Shown one piece after another: positions 54,425 through 64,000 of a stretch of DNA of 64,000 nt. Position 1 is the first letter of the stretch; the number at the start of each line of letters is the position of its first letter. A model generated the notes under the pieces. The model was not told the DNA's origin, did not search any database, and was given only the letters and a program-made list of their open reading frames with translations. Made by a program: the position numbers and the translations under genes. The DNA is taken from the NCBI GenBank assembly GCA_949128115.1, contig OX421964.1, positions 51,624,601 through 51,688,600 on the forward strand, written 5' to 3'. The stretch comes from Anaspis maculata. Taxonomy: Eukaryota; Arthropoda; Insecta; Coleoptera; Scraptiidae.

Positions 54425-57400
54425 TTAAGGCGAAATTTGTTCTTGTTCATTCGACACGACGTTTTTTAACGTCCCTAGCTCCTCGTCAGCGTATTCTAGG
54501 GCGTCTCTGAAAATTAATACAATACTCATCAGAATTTTACACACAACAGCAACAACAATTAATAATTGTAATAATACCGGATGTTTTTGTTACTTAAATT
54601 ATGAATTGCAGTTGGCTGAAAAAATGAAAACGCGACTTTGTCCAGACTGCGTTCTTGAGGCGGTCTACCAAGCAACGCGGGAAGATGAATCAAGTCGCGG
54701 ACATACGTTTTCACTTCCACAGGTTACTCCACTCCACAATTTTTAAAACACCCCGCTACTTCTTATCATAAAATAATCTTACTTTTGCTTCATCTTGTAA
54801 ATGTAAAACAAGACTATGAAGTTGATTAGAAACAAAGCCACTATCAGTAAGGCGGGTGCTACAATTTCTGAAGTCATTTCTTCTAAATGCGGTTTTCTAC
54901 TTTGTTGAATAGATGGCGTGAACGATTTTCCTGAAAAAGAAAACAAAATAGTTAATAAAGTGCCGCCACTGGCTCAGTTAATAAAAAAAAGGGGGAGTGG
55001 TCAACATGGTCTTCGTTACAATCAGAAACAAATTCTTTTTTCCCTAAAGTTTAACCTCAAAAGTTCAAAAATAGCTCGAATTTCTTAAAAAGTTTCCAAC
55101 ATGGTTTTAAATACGACAACAAAATAAAAACTGTATCTACCTTATTATTTCATTAGCGAAGAACTTGAGGCTTGAGGACGGAGTACAAATAACTTTTGTA
55201 AAAGTCTTTTGTATGGTGTGCGCAGTGAGTGGCGTCGCCTGAGGTTATCCACGTGTTATTATAATCCCCCAAAGATGAATATCCGGAGAATGAGAGCGAG
55301 ATAGACTTATGCCGCAGAAGCGGACGAAGAGAGACAGTAGCGATTTCAATTACAGACAGCCCATAGGCGTAGAGATACCCATATAGCACAAGTACATCCA
55401 TTGGACGTCCATAGGCTATCCTGAAATGGACATACGGAGATCCATTGGACGTCCATAAAATGTCCAGTGGATGTCTTATGGACAGCTTATGGACGTCCAT
55501 TTGGCACTAATTTGTACGTCCCTAAAACGTCCTTTATGGGATGTCCATAAGATGACCATTTGTGATAAATTTGGACATTCAAATGACGTTTCTCAAAAAA
55601 AAGCGTTTCAATCATTGAAAATATTTATTCTTAAAAAAAATTAAAATTTCAAATAACAATAAAGCAAACCAGCTAGCTTGGGTTGTTGTTCCCTTCGTCA
55701 CAGCTTGACTTGCTGACGATTCTGGCATAGCTTGGTTGTTGATGCTTTCAACATAACTTGGCTTGTTGTTGTTGGAGCTTCCAAGATATCTTGAGTTGGG
55801 TTGTTGTTGCTTCCGGCATAGCTTGGTTTGTTGACGCTTTCGGCATAACTTGGCTTGTTGTTGGAGCTTCTGGGATAGCTTGATTGTCAAAAGCTACTGG
55901 AATAGGTCTCGGTCTCGGGGCAGGCAAATTAAGTGAAGGAATTACATTTGGTTTCAGTTTCTTAAGCAATCCAATTCGCTCGTAGTCATTATCCAAGAAA
56001 TGATCTGAACAAACATGCGCTGCTGAATAATGAATGTTTGTTGATCCCTGGCCTAGGGATGGCTACTCCACTTTGAGTCGTTTCGGAAACCTGAAACGAT
56101 TCTTTTGTAATAAATAAATAATGGAATAAAATCATCGGAATCGTACACAATAGGTTATGTCGGGTTTTTCCGTTTGTCGAAATGTTTGCAACTGGGCACA
56201 GAACAGGACGGCATTGTCAATTTTCAATAAACACAATAGAGTCTTCTTGGTCAAAAAATCACTGGAAAGCACGGAGAAAACTTTGCACAAAGAAATGCGG
56301 CTTTGAGGAAAACGACGCGACGCTATCACAGTGACAGTACTGATAGTAGTGACACCGAGTGACACTCAGGGATGACAAGTATTCGCAGCTCTGCCAACCG
56401 ACAAGAACTAAAGTCACTAAAAGGAGTAAAAGGTACTGTTGATGTACGTTAATTATGTTAATTAAGAAAAATGGCTTTTCTTTCAAATTACCGCAATATT
56501 AATGATAATAATATGATATTAGGCCCAGTGGCCTAATTTTTGAATTGTGAGTCAACTCTCAACTTGTTTTTATTGCTGTCGAAATAACCACAACTGAAAA
56601 ATAATAGTTGTACGTACCTCGAGTTGTACGTACCTTGTCACATATTTTTACACTTTTTTTTTATGACAATGGACTCCATATGTTTAGATGTTGAAAATAA
56701 GAATGTCCGTAAAGTGGTCCATGAAAGACGTCCATGGGTCGTCGTTTCTGTACATCCATAGGATGTTCCCTAAATGGATGTCTTATGGATGTCCAAATCA
56801 AGTCCATGGACATGAGGACTTGATATGTACTTGAAATGGACGTCCATAAGATATCCTGTGCTATATGGGTACGTTATCGTAAGGGGGTTGTGAGTACCAA
56901 ACAAATATGCCTTTATAATGTTTGTAAACACTAAAATTATAACTCGGAGATAACAAACAAACGACTGTGAATAACTTATTTGACTGAAAAGTAGGTATTT
57001 TCAAATAATATACCTAAAATTGGAAATTAACTTATAAATAATTATGACAATCATTCACTATACACGTTAGGTACGACAGTCATTTAAATATTATTATCAA
57101 TGATTGATAGGTAGGTATCTAATTATTCAAGTTTTACCTGCCAATTTTTGTCACAGCCACTCCATTTTTGTTTCGCTCTACATTAAACAAATGTTCCGGA
57201 ATCAACTTATTGGATTTGAGTAGCAATAAAACAAAAACTGAGCTCAAAAAACTTTGTGTAAAAGCTATTACAAAGTCCACACCACGAGACCGAGTTGGAC
57301 GAGGCAAAACTACTAGACTGGACAAAACACTGCAGAGCAAAAAGGGAGAACAACACAACTGTAGAGAGTAGCTTTTATCAAACTCATTCACATTATCTTT

Positions 57401-58790
57401 ATTGTTTACCAACGACAATGGAATGATTATTTTAAAACACGGTCGAACTTTCTGCTGTCCTGCTCAGCTTATTTGGTGCTCACTATTATTGTGTCGCTAT
57501 CTAGCTTACTCGTATAATAGTAAGCGTATCTAAGCATATAAAGTGATGGGGTATAATAGAGTAGTAACAAGGGAAACAAATGAATATGTCCTCCACGGGC
57601 ATGAGGCTCAGTAGCGCACTTCTGTTTTAACCCCCTGTTCTAACACTTCTAACCCCAGTTTTAACCCTGCGCAGTATTGGCACCATTTGACAGAACAAAC
57701 GATGGCGCCAAGTCTTTGAGACCCGAAATAAAAATTGTAGTTCAAATAATTACCAAATTCTCAAACTACCTTCACCTATAATGGCTTTCTCTTTTATTTT
57801 TACGGCCTATGGTGTACCTGTTTGATAAAAACGAATTTAATTTGTACCGTATTATCAAAAACTTTTCTCCTCTAAGTAGGCTGTGGCCTGGCCAAAATCA
57901 GCCTCGTTTGCCTGCCAATGACCAGACCACAGCCTGCATGCCTAGAGGAGGAAAGTTTTTGATCATACGGTACTTATATCAGTATGATTATTAGATGTAA
58001 AATAATGTCATTTCTGAGCGTCGTTTCCAAAATTACAATTTTTTCCATCAAAATAACTATAGTCCAGTAATTACATATCATATCAGAAGTGAAGTATAAA
58101 TAGAACAAAGTATGAGTTGTCAGTAATTTTAACCTAATTTATACAATCACAACACGAAAATTCTGCATGGGAAAAGCACAATATTTTTTGATACTTTTTT
58201 CCCAAGTGCCATATCGTTAACGAGATTAGCGCAAAAAACGGATTCTCAAGTTCTTCTCGAGGCCATAACGGCCAAAGCTCACACTGGATCCTTGGGGACT
58301 TTTAGTATGTTGAAATACATGCTCAACTGAGCTTCATCAGCTGGGTTTAATTTTTGTTCGCTATTTTCTCCATAATTTCTGGACTATAGTAGGCAGACAG
58401 ACACCTTTGAGGACTTACTTTGGCAATTCGGCAGGGGTAAAGCTACGTCCCAGAAAGCTCCCAGACACGTTACGATCTTGGTTTTTTCTCCATCGTCAGG
58501 GAAGACAAATCCGACGCAGCATCTGTATTCGGCCGCGGTGTCGTTTCGATACACCAAATAGCCATCTTCAGGAGCTGAAGGTGTCGGACAACCGACGGCA
58601 GTGAAATGTAAAAACACACCTCTTAGGGGCATGAGTGAATGACTAGAGGCCAAAACCAGCTCCACTGTATCCGTACCGGATATTATCTGCAAGGGTGGTT
58701 CTTCTTGTCGACACGTTGAATGGACTATCTGTCCTGAATCGATTATTTCCAAGTGATCGGTGCAATCGTACGGAAGAATGGTGTTGTCGG
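54425..58790 (-). CDS. 3' part of a CUB-sushi single-pass membrane protein gene
   Basis: Three exons on the minus strand, 58419-58790, 54783-54930 and 54425-54506, join in phase with GT/AG signals, giving about 200 residues. The first carries the C-terminal half of a CUB domain (DCTDHLEIIDSG...PLQIISGTDTVELVLASS) and then a sushi/CCP domain (GCPTPSAPEDGYLVY...YRCCVGF...VTCLGAFWDVALPLPNCQ). The second gives a short stalk and one transmembrane helix (IVAPALLIVALFLINFIVLF) ending YKMKQ. The third gives a short cytoplasmic tail ending EQEQISP. It is probably a cell-surface adhesion or receptor-like protein with an extracellular N-terminus. Exons upstream of 58790 (signal peptide, start of CUB) were not found in the window, so the gene most likely continues past 64000. 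The intron 54931-58418 holds a transposon and MITEs. An extra exon inside it cannot be excluded. Confidence 0.75.
55378..56869. mobile_element. TA-flanked element with CCCATATAGCACA ends, carrying a THAP gene remnant
   Basis: Perfect 13-bp inverted ends CCCATATAGCACA/TGTGCTATATGGG have TA on both sides (55376-55377, 56870-56871). Both subterminal regions are arrays of GGACGTCCAT/ATGGACGTCC-type motifs. The middle encodes a broken THAP-domain protein on the minus strand. The layout matches the element at 19161-20425, whose ends are CCCACTCAGCA. Confidence 0.75.
55640..56214 (-). pseudogene. THAP-domain protein remnant with Ala/Pro/Gln-rich repeats
   Basis: From an ATG at 56214 the frame reads MPSCSVPSCKHFDKRKNP, the first half of a THAP zinc finger. 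It then meets a stop one codon later, while the expected continuation (ITY) is in another frame. Further on come FPKRLKVE, a TAG where the invariant Trp belongs, and then YSAAHVCSDHFLDNDYE and LKKLKPNVIPSLN, which supply the last Cys and His and the AVP-type box. A repetitive tail follows (NQAIPEAPTTSQ, NQAMPEATTTQ), then further frame breaks. A full THAP domain is therefore recognisable but disabled. It most likely belongs to the surrounding element. Confidence 0.7.
57844..57973. repeat. 130-bp foldback MITE
   Basis: GTACCGTATTATCAAAAACT pairs with the inverted right end (TTTTTGATCATACGGTAC). The arms include TCTCCTCTAAGTAGGCTGTGG and its complement. Confidence 0.75.
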
Positions 58791-59059
58791 CTGAAAATGA
58801 AAATTCATACAAATAACGGAAGGATATTTTTTGGGTGTGAAATGTGTGAAAAGAAGTCGCGTTACACTCTTTTTTCATGCTCAGTATTGGCTACAGCTTC
58901 GTCTATAATGCCAGCTACTTTTTCAAAATATTCCATGGCGAGCGAATTCAAGATGAAAGCCATTAAGAGAAAAAAGTTGACTGTCTTATTTCGGAAAGTA
59001 GTAGCTGTGGTAGTAGGCTGAGGTATTTGATACCTACTGTTGATCTTTTATTTCTTACA
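58791..59059. other. Intronic sequence upstream of the CUB-sushi exon
   Basis: Presumed intron. A phrase AAAAAAGTTGACTGTCTTATTT near 58970 is also found in the foldback at 60.7 and 62.0 kb. Confidence 0.35.
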
Positions 59060-60060
59060 TCACATAATGTGAAAATGAAAATACCAATTCCTACCTTTAT
59101 TGAAAATTTAAAATTTTTAAACCACTTTCAAATTTTTATCTTCAACCCCTTTGCCGCTCCCCACCACCCTACTTTAGAATATCAAATAGCATTACCTATC
59201 TTGCGACTTGCGATACATCAAATTAAAATAATTCTCTTTCTGGCTAACATTATTCTGAAATCTTTTAAACCACCTTCAACCCTTCTCAAAATTCTCTCGT
59301 TGTTGAAGGGAACTTTTTCCCCTATTAACTGCCAATCCTTGAAAAATAAATTTTCCAGCAAAAACAGGTCGATTTTTATTTCGAGTGGGACATCTTAGAC
59401 CTCGTCTTAGACAACATATTGTCAAATTTTTATCTTCAACCTCTTCGCCTCCCAATTCAGAGAATTTTTGAAAATGATTCGAGGGTGGTTCAGAAAACTT
59501 GAAATTATTTCTGATATATCACAAGGTAGATATTGCTGTTTGAAATTTTAAAGTAGGGTAGGGTGGGGGCAAAGGGATTGAAGATAAAAACTTGGTGATA
59601 CGTGCCTTAGATGCCTTCTTCGAAATAAGAATCGACCTGTTTTCGCTGGAAAATCTGTTTTCCAAGAATCGGGAGTAAATAGGGCAAAAGCTTTCCTTCA
59701 ATTAACAATGAGAGCATTTTGAGAAGGGTTGGGAGGTGATTTGGAGAAAATTAAAATATGTTCAACAGAATGAGAATTTTATTACCTTCAATTTGATGTT
59801 TCACAACATGGGTAATGCTTTTTGAAATTCTTAAGTAAGGTAGGGTAGGGGCGAGAGGTTGAAGATGAAAATTTGACAATGTGTGTCCTAGAACTCCTAG
59901 ATGTCCCCCTCAAAATAAAAATCGACCAGTTTCGGCGTTTCCCTGTAAAAAAGTTTGGCGGCGAGTAATCTGGAGTAGGTCCTTTTAAAAAAATCACTCT
60001 GTATAGATCCCAAAATGTCATAAAAAACTGACCAAGCAGCCTCACCGTTCAGGACAGAAA
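59060..60060. repeat. Inverted copies of the AAAATCGACCTGTTT repeat family
   Basis: The left half (CAGGTCGATTTTTATTTC near 59363) and the right halves (AATCGACCTGTTTTCGCTGG near 59630; AAAATCGACCAGTTTCGGCG near 59918) face each other. Each is accompanied by the CCCACCC and TGTTTCACAA-type blocks. Ends are not clean. Confidence 0.6.
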
Positions 60061-62800
60061 AACATTTGGTTTAAAAAATTTCCAAGTTTCATGAAAAGCG
60101 TTCTAAGTACCAAATAAGAGATTTCGTTCCAAGCTTCATGAAAATCGTTCCACTAATAAGCGATTTCAATATGGCGTCCAAGATGGCGGCACAACCATGA
60201 AGTCCAGCTTTAAAATAAGAATGTTCTACGAGACAATAACAGTTAGTGGAGTCGGCACGTTCGGAAAAAGTCCTGTTCACTGCATTTTTGAGTAATGCGA
60301 TGCCCTTTGGCACACATGTCCTTAGAGCCTGTCTGAACAATTCTGTCCATCGCCGCAAGCAAAATTTTAGTTCAGATCCTGTATACAGGGTCAAGAAGAA
60401 AAACAATTTGAAAAAATTGCATCTTTTGAACGGACAAAGGTAGAGTAATGCAGGGCATGTCATATGATGCGCAATTTGATGGTTGTTTAGGTACACCAAA
60501 CCATTTTGAAACATCATTTACCGTTTTTGAGATATTCTAAAAAAACTGAGATCTGTCAAAAAAAAAACATCATCTTCATTATATCGCTTATTTTTGAAGA
60601 TATCGGGATGAAATTTGGCATTTGCCTTATAAAAGACGTCATCAATGAATAACAGCTGCAGTTATTTTCTAGGCCTACTATTTTCCTGAATAAGACAGTC
60701 AGTTTTTTTGGAGGGGAGCCGCCATCTTATTTTGTGAATATCAAGCTGATGACCGAAAAAATGACTGATAGTCATTAGGCTAGTATGATGCCGTTACTCT
60801 ATCATGTGAGAGATCACCTTGGATGGACCATCATACCATTTTTGCTGAAAGAAAGATGATGCACGGATTTTATCGGATTCCTCAGAACTAGAGGATCTAC
60901 TGCTAGCCATCGAGCCATTGCAAGTAATTGAACACTGCGATTATGACCCTTGATCGTTCTTCAGGTTGTCTACCAAGATTCATAGCCATAAGTTCAGCGG
61001 TTCGGTTTTAGCAGCGATTCAAATAAAATAGTGTCGATTTTTCATGAAAAAAACAGAAAATCACGAGGTCTCTGGGTCATTTCTTAGGTCATTGGAAAAA
61101 GATCCTCCATGGAATTTTGATAAATTTATGCTGAATTATTAGAAAAAAGTGCATTCTTCAGTATAGGTTTTAAAAAACTGGCACAGGATGTACTCATGTG
61201 ATGTAGGACGAACATGAAAGACTATTTTGCAGTTGGTAGGAAGCGAACAAATTATCCGGTAGGACAACACTACTAATGGAGAGAACCTTATAATTTTTGA
61301 TGCCGCAATGTATTTTGGAATATATTCTATTCAGATTCCTCCTTCAGCTTTGAGAAATGATGGCATGATGGCGATCTATGCAGATGACATCACAGGGTGA
61401 TAAGAAATTGAAGATATTCATCCCATCATCTAAATAGGCTGGAGGCATGAAAATCGCCAAAAAGATCCATAATTTAACGCTTAACAAGACAAAAAAAAAC
61501 CGTTTCGAACAATTTTCAGCCGTTTCTTCGAACCTATGCTATAGAATGCACTTTTTTCTAATAATTTAGCATGAATTTATCAACATTCCGTGGAGGATCT
61601 ATTTCCAATGACCTAAGAATTGACCCAGAGACCTCGTAATTTTCTGTTTTTTTCACGAAAAGGCAACGCGTCTTGATTCAAACAGCTGCTAAAACCGATC
61701 CGCTGCACTTATGGCTATGAACCTTGGTGAGCAACCTGAGAAATGATCAAGGGTCATAATTGCGGTGTTCAATTACTTGCAATGGCTCGATGGCTGGAAG
61801 TAGGTCCTCTAGTTCTGAGGAACCCGATAAAATCAGTGCGTCATGTTTCTTTCAGCAAAAATGGTATGATGGTCCATCCAATGTGATCTTTTACATGATA
61901 GAATAATGGCATGATACTAGCCTAATGACTATCAGTCATTTTTTCGGTCATCAGCTTGATATTCACACAGCAAGATGGCCGCTCCCCTCCAAAAAAGTTG
62001 ACAGTCTTATTTAGGAAAATAGTAGGCCTAGAAAATAACTGCAGCTGTTATTCATTCATGACGTCTTTTATAGAACAAATACAAAATTTCATTCCGATAT
62101 CTTCAAAAATAAGCGATATAATGAAGATAATGTTTTTTTTAACAAATCTCAGTTTTTTCAAATATCTCAAAAACGGTTGATAATGTATCAAATTGGTTTA
62201 GTGTACCTCAACAACCATCCAATTGCGCATCATATGACATGCCCTGCAATACTCTACCTTTGTCCGTTCAAAAGATGCAATTTTTTTCAATTGTTTTTCT
62301 TCTTCACCCTGTATACAGGATCTGAACTAAAATTCCGCTTGCGGCGATGGACAAAATTATTCAAACAGGTGCTTAGAACATGTGTGCGAAAAGACATTGC
62401 ATTACTCAAAAATGCAGCGTATAATACTGTACCGACCCCACTAAGTAAGTTTCACGTTTCATGACAATTGTTCCGCTAATAAGAAATTTCAATTTGGCGG
62501 CCAAGATGGTGGTGGAATCAAAATTCAGCTTGAAAATACGGATGATCATACGAGGCAACTGTGAGTTTCAACTTTTATGAAAATCGTTTCATTAATAAGA
62601 AATTCTGAAATTCCGCTATGGCGGGCCAAGATGGCGGCGGAATCATGAAACTCAGTTTGAAAATAAGAATGATCATACGAGACACAACACAAGGGTGAGT
62701 TTCAAGTTTAATGAAAATCGTTCCACTAACAAGAGACTTCAATATGGCGACCAATCAAGATGGCGGCGTAACCATGATATCCAATCTACTCATTGACCAC
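60061..62800. repeat. About 130-bp tandem repeat containing AAGATGGCGGC, split by a transposon
   Basis: Units contain TTTCATGAAAATCGTTCCAC, TAATAAG..ATTTCAATATGGCG, CAAGATGGCGGCGGAATCAT and AATAAGAATGATCATACGAG. One unit lies at about 60115-60245. Further units are at about 62442-62565, 62566-62699 and 62700-62790, all in the same orientation. The array was one block before the insertion at 60246-62441. Confidence 0.7.
60246..62441. mobile_element. 2.2-kb foldback transposon (GTGGAGTCGGCAC ends, TA flanks)
   Basis: GTGGAGTCGGCAC at the left and the inverted GTACCGACCCCAC at the right are flanked by TA (60244-60245, 62442-62443). Arms of nearly 1 kb pair throughout (TGCATTTTTGAGTAATG; GCATGTCATATGATGCGCAA; ATAACAGCTGCAGTTATTTTC). 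The centre near 61.2-61.5 kb is single-copy and includes a short reverse-transcriptase-like fragment at 61350-61400. Confidence 0.85.
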
Positions 62801-63369
62801 CCTTGAGGACCTAAGCTATCCATCGGAAAAAGTTCTAGAGAGCTGTAACTTAATTCGCCGATGAGGAGTTCAACTTCTTCGAAGTGCACAGGAAATCTTT
62901 GTTTTAAGTTCAAAAGCTCTAGCTTCGTTCTACGAGGAGGAGTACAACTTCTTAATTCCTACACGGACAGACAGACAGACGGATAGTCAGACAGACAAAC
63001 CGGTCATATAAGCGTCATTTTATGCCGAAAATGTGCTGAAAACATGTGCCTAGATGAGTAAAGTTGTATGGTTTGTATCAGACCTGTGACCAGAAATTAT
63101 TTTCAGCTATACAGCTGTTCTATTTTGACGGGGTAAACAAAATGTCAATTTTTTAAATGAAAAATCTCTAAAAGATTTTTTTTTTGACCTACCTACCTCA
63201 TCAAACAACCAGCGGCCTGTGCCGGTTTTTTGTCGTGAAACACACTGCGTGGAGGAGTTTGAACGTCTGATGATCACGCCACCCTTTTAGGTTAGGCACC
63301 CACCTCGGCACCCACCGAGAAAATGCCATGTTCGCAAAATGAATCGCTGTCATTGTTAGCTGTCAATGA
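62801..63369. other. No gene recognised; repeat remnants
   Basis: CAGACAGACAGACGG-type low-complexity sequence near 62970. A partial terminus of the CAGGGTATCCGTCCC foldback family lies at about 63110-63160 (TTTTGACGGGGTAAACAAAA). Confidence 0.4.
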
Positions 63370-63774
63370 GCTTGTTTACGCGAGGCTTAGCAGAGATTTT
63401 AGCAGTGGTTAGTTAGGAGTGTTTACGCGCGCCGACCAAAATGACAGCCGACAGCCCCTTAACCTAGGCCGCTATTCTTGAATCGTGTGAGAAAAGTCCC
63501 TGGCAGTAAAATACATTCCGCAGTACACTTCTGTAGTGAAAGTTGCCTGAAAACCACGATTTTAGGCAACATTCGCTACATCAGTGTACTGCGGATGGGC
63601 ATGGGCGTTTACGTGCGATTGCCAACACTTGTTTGCTTACTAAATGCAATTTAAAATCACATTTAGCTAAGCTTAACAGCTGTTGCGAAACTTGCGTTTA
63701 GAGGTGTTTATGCGGACGATAACATTGATGTTACGGACCTTAACACCAGCTTTAAACCTCGCGTAAACAAGGCC
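63370..63774. mobile_element. 405-bp nonautonomous transposon, copy 2
   Basis: Same length and nearly the same sequence as 14348-14752, with ends GCTTGTTTACGCGAGG/CCTCGCGTAAACAAGGCC. The flanks are AATGA and AATGG, a 5-bp duplication with one change. Confidence 0.85.
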
Positions 63775-64000
63775 AATGGTGCTGGTTGTTTTGTTGGTTA
63801 TCATAAATATATCCGTGTTTTGTTTCGTTTAGTCGTTTGCTTATTGCGGGGCTGTGGGTATTTGTGTTTTGTTTTACTTACGAACACCCGTCGAATATCG
63901 AATTTGAAAAACTGATGATGACAAATAACAATAATACAGAAATGACACTGATGACAGCGGTTCAAAGCGCTTCAAACGGCTGTCAAAACGCTGTAAGCGG
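63775..64000. other. No gene recognised
   Basis: Unique-looking sequence to the window edge. The phrase ATGACA(N)ATGACAGCGG recurs in the last 80 bp. Confidence 0.3.

Noticed and set aside
57134..57418. 94-codon minus-strand frame with hydrophobic segments, ending near a GT (CGGCAG/GTAAAA-like)
   Set aside because: Could be an extra exon of the CUB-sushi gene, but there is no supported acceptor or recognisable domain, and the flanking exons already join in phase without it.

Overview
This is a piece of an animal nuclear genome, almost certainly an insect. The genes have short spliced introns (54-67 bp in several cases). One gene encodes a ZAD-type C2H2 zinc-finger protein, a family largely confined to arthropods. 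The background is AT-rich and packed with short inverted-repeat DNA transposons and a CR1-like LINE. I cannot name the species from sequence alone.

Layout. 0.9-1.1 kb: a possible last exon of a plus-strand gene with a C-terminal membrane anchor, facing tail-to-tail a membrane-anchored short-chain dehydrogenase/reductase (SDR; DHRS7-like, minus strand, 1.4-2.5 kb). 2.9-20.4 kb: almost solid nested transposable elements. These include a dead Tc1-type transposon interrupted by a THAP-fragment-carrying element, and a stack of foldback elements inserted inside one another. 21.0-22.0 kb: a second SDR paralogue (plus strand), so the two copies point away from each other. 22.1-26.9 kb: more foldback elements. 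28.3-32.4 kb: a full-length, apparently intact CR1-like LINE with both ORFs open and a 12-bp target-site duplication; it ends 14 bp past the stop codon of the ZAD zinc-finger gene (minus, 32.4-34.3 kb). 34.8-38.8 kb: foldback elements, a clean Harbinger-type MITE and a complex double palindrome.

39.3-47.6 kb: porphobilinogen deaminase / hydroxymethylbilane synthase (HMBS, minus, five coding exons, 506 aa). Its large intron is almost wholly an old foldback element. Its last exon adds about 145 residues with seven Cys-Pro dipeptides that resemble heme-regulatory motifs; I consider this the most interesting biological signal here. 48.1-48.7 kb: Mediator subunit MED20 (minus), just upstream of HMBS on the same strand. 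49-54 kb: mostly repeats, with two weak gene candidates. 54.4-58.8 kb: the 3' part of a CUB-sushi single-pass membrane protein gene (minus) whose intron hosts a transposon carrying a broken THAP-domain gene. 59-64 kb: repeats, including a 130-bp tandem repeat split by a 2.2-kb foldback transposon and a second copy of a 405-bp element also found at 14.3 kb.

The host genes look unrelated to each other (heme synthesis, transcription, redox metabolism, cell surface). The common thread of the window is transposition. More than ten otherwise different foldback elements share the tip CAGGGTG(N)YC next to TA, as if one transposase mobilised many unrelated passengers.
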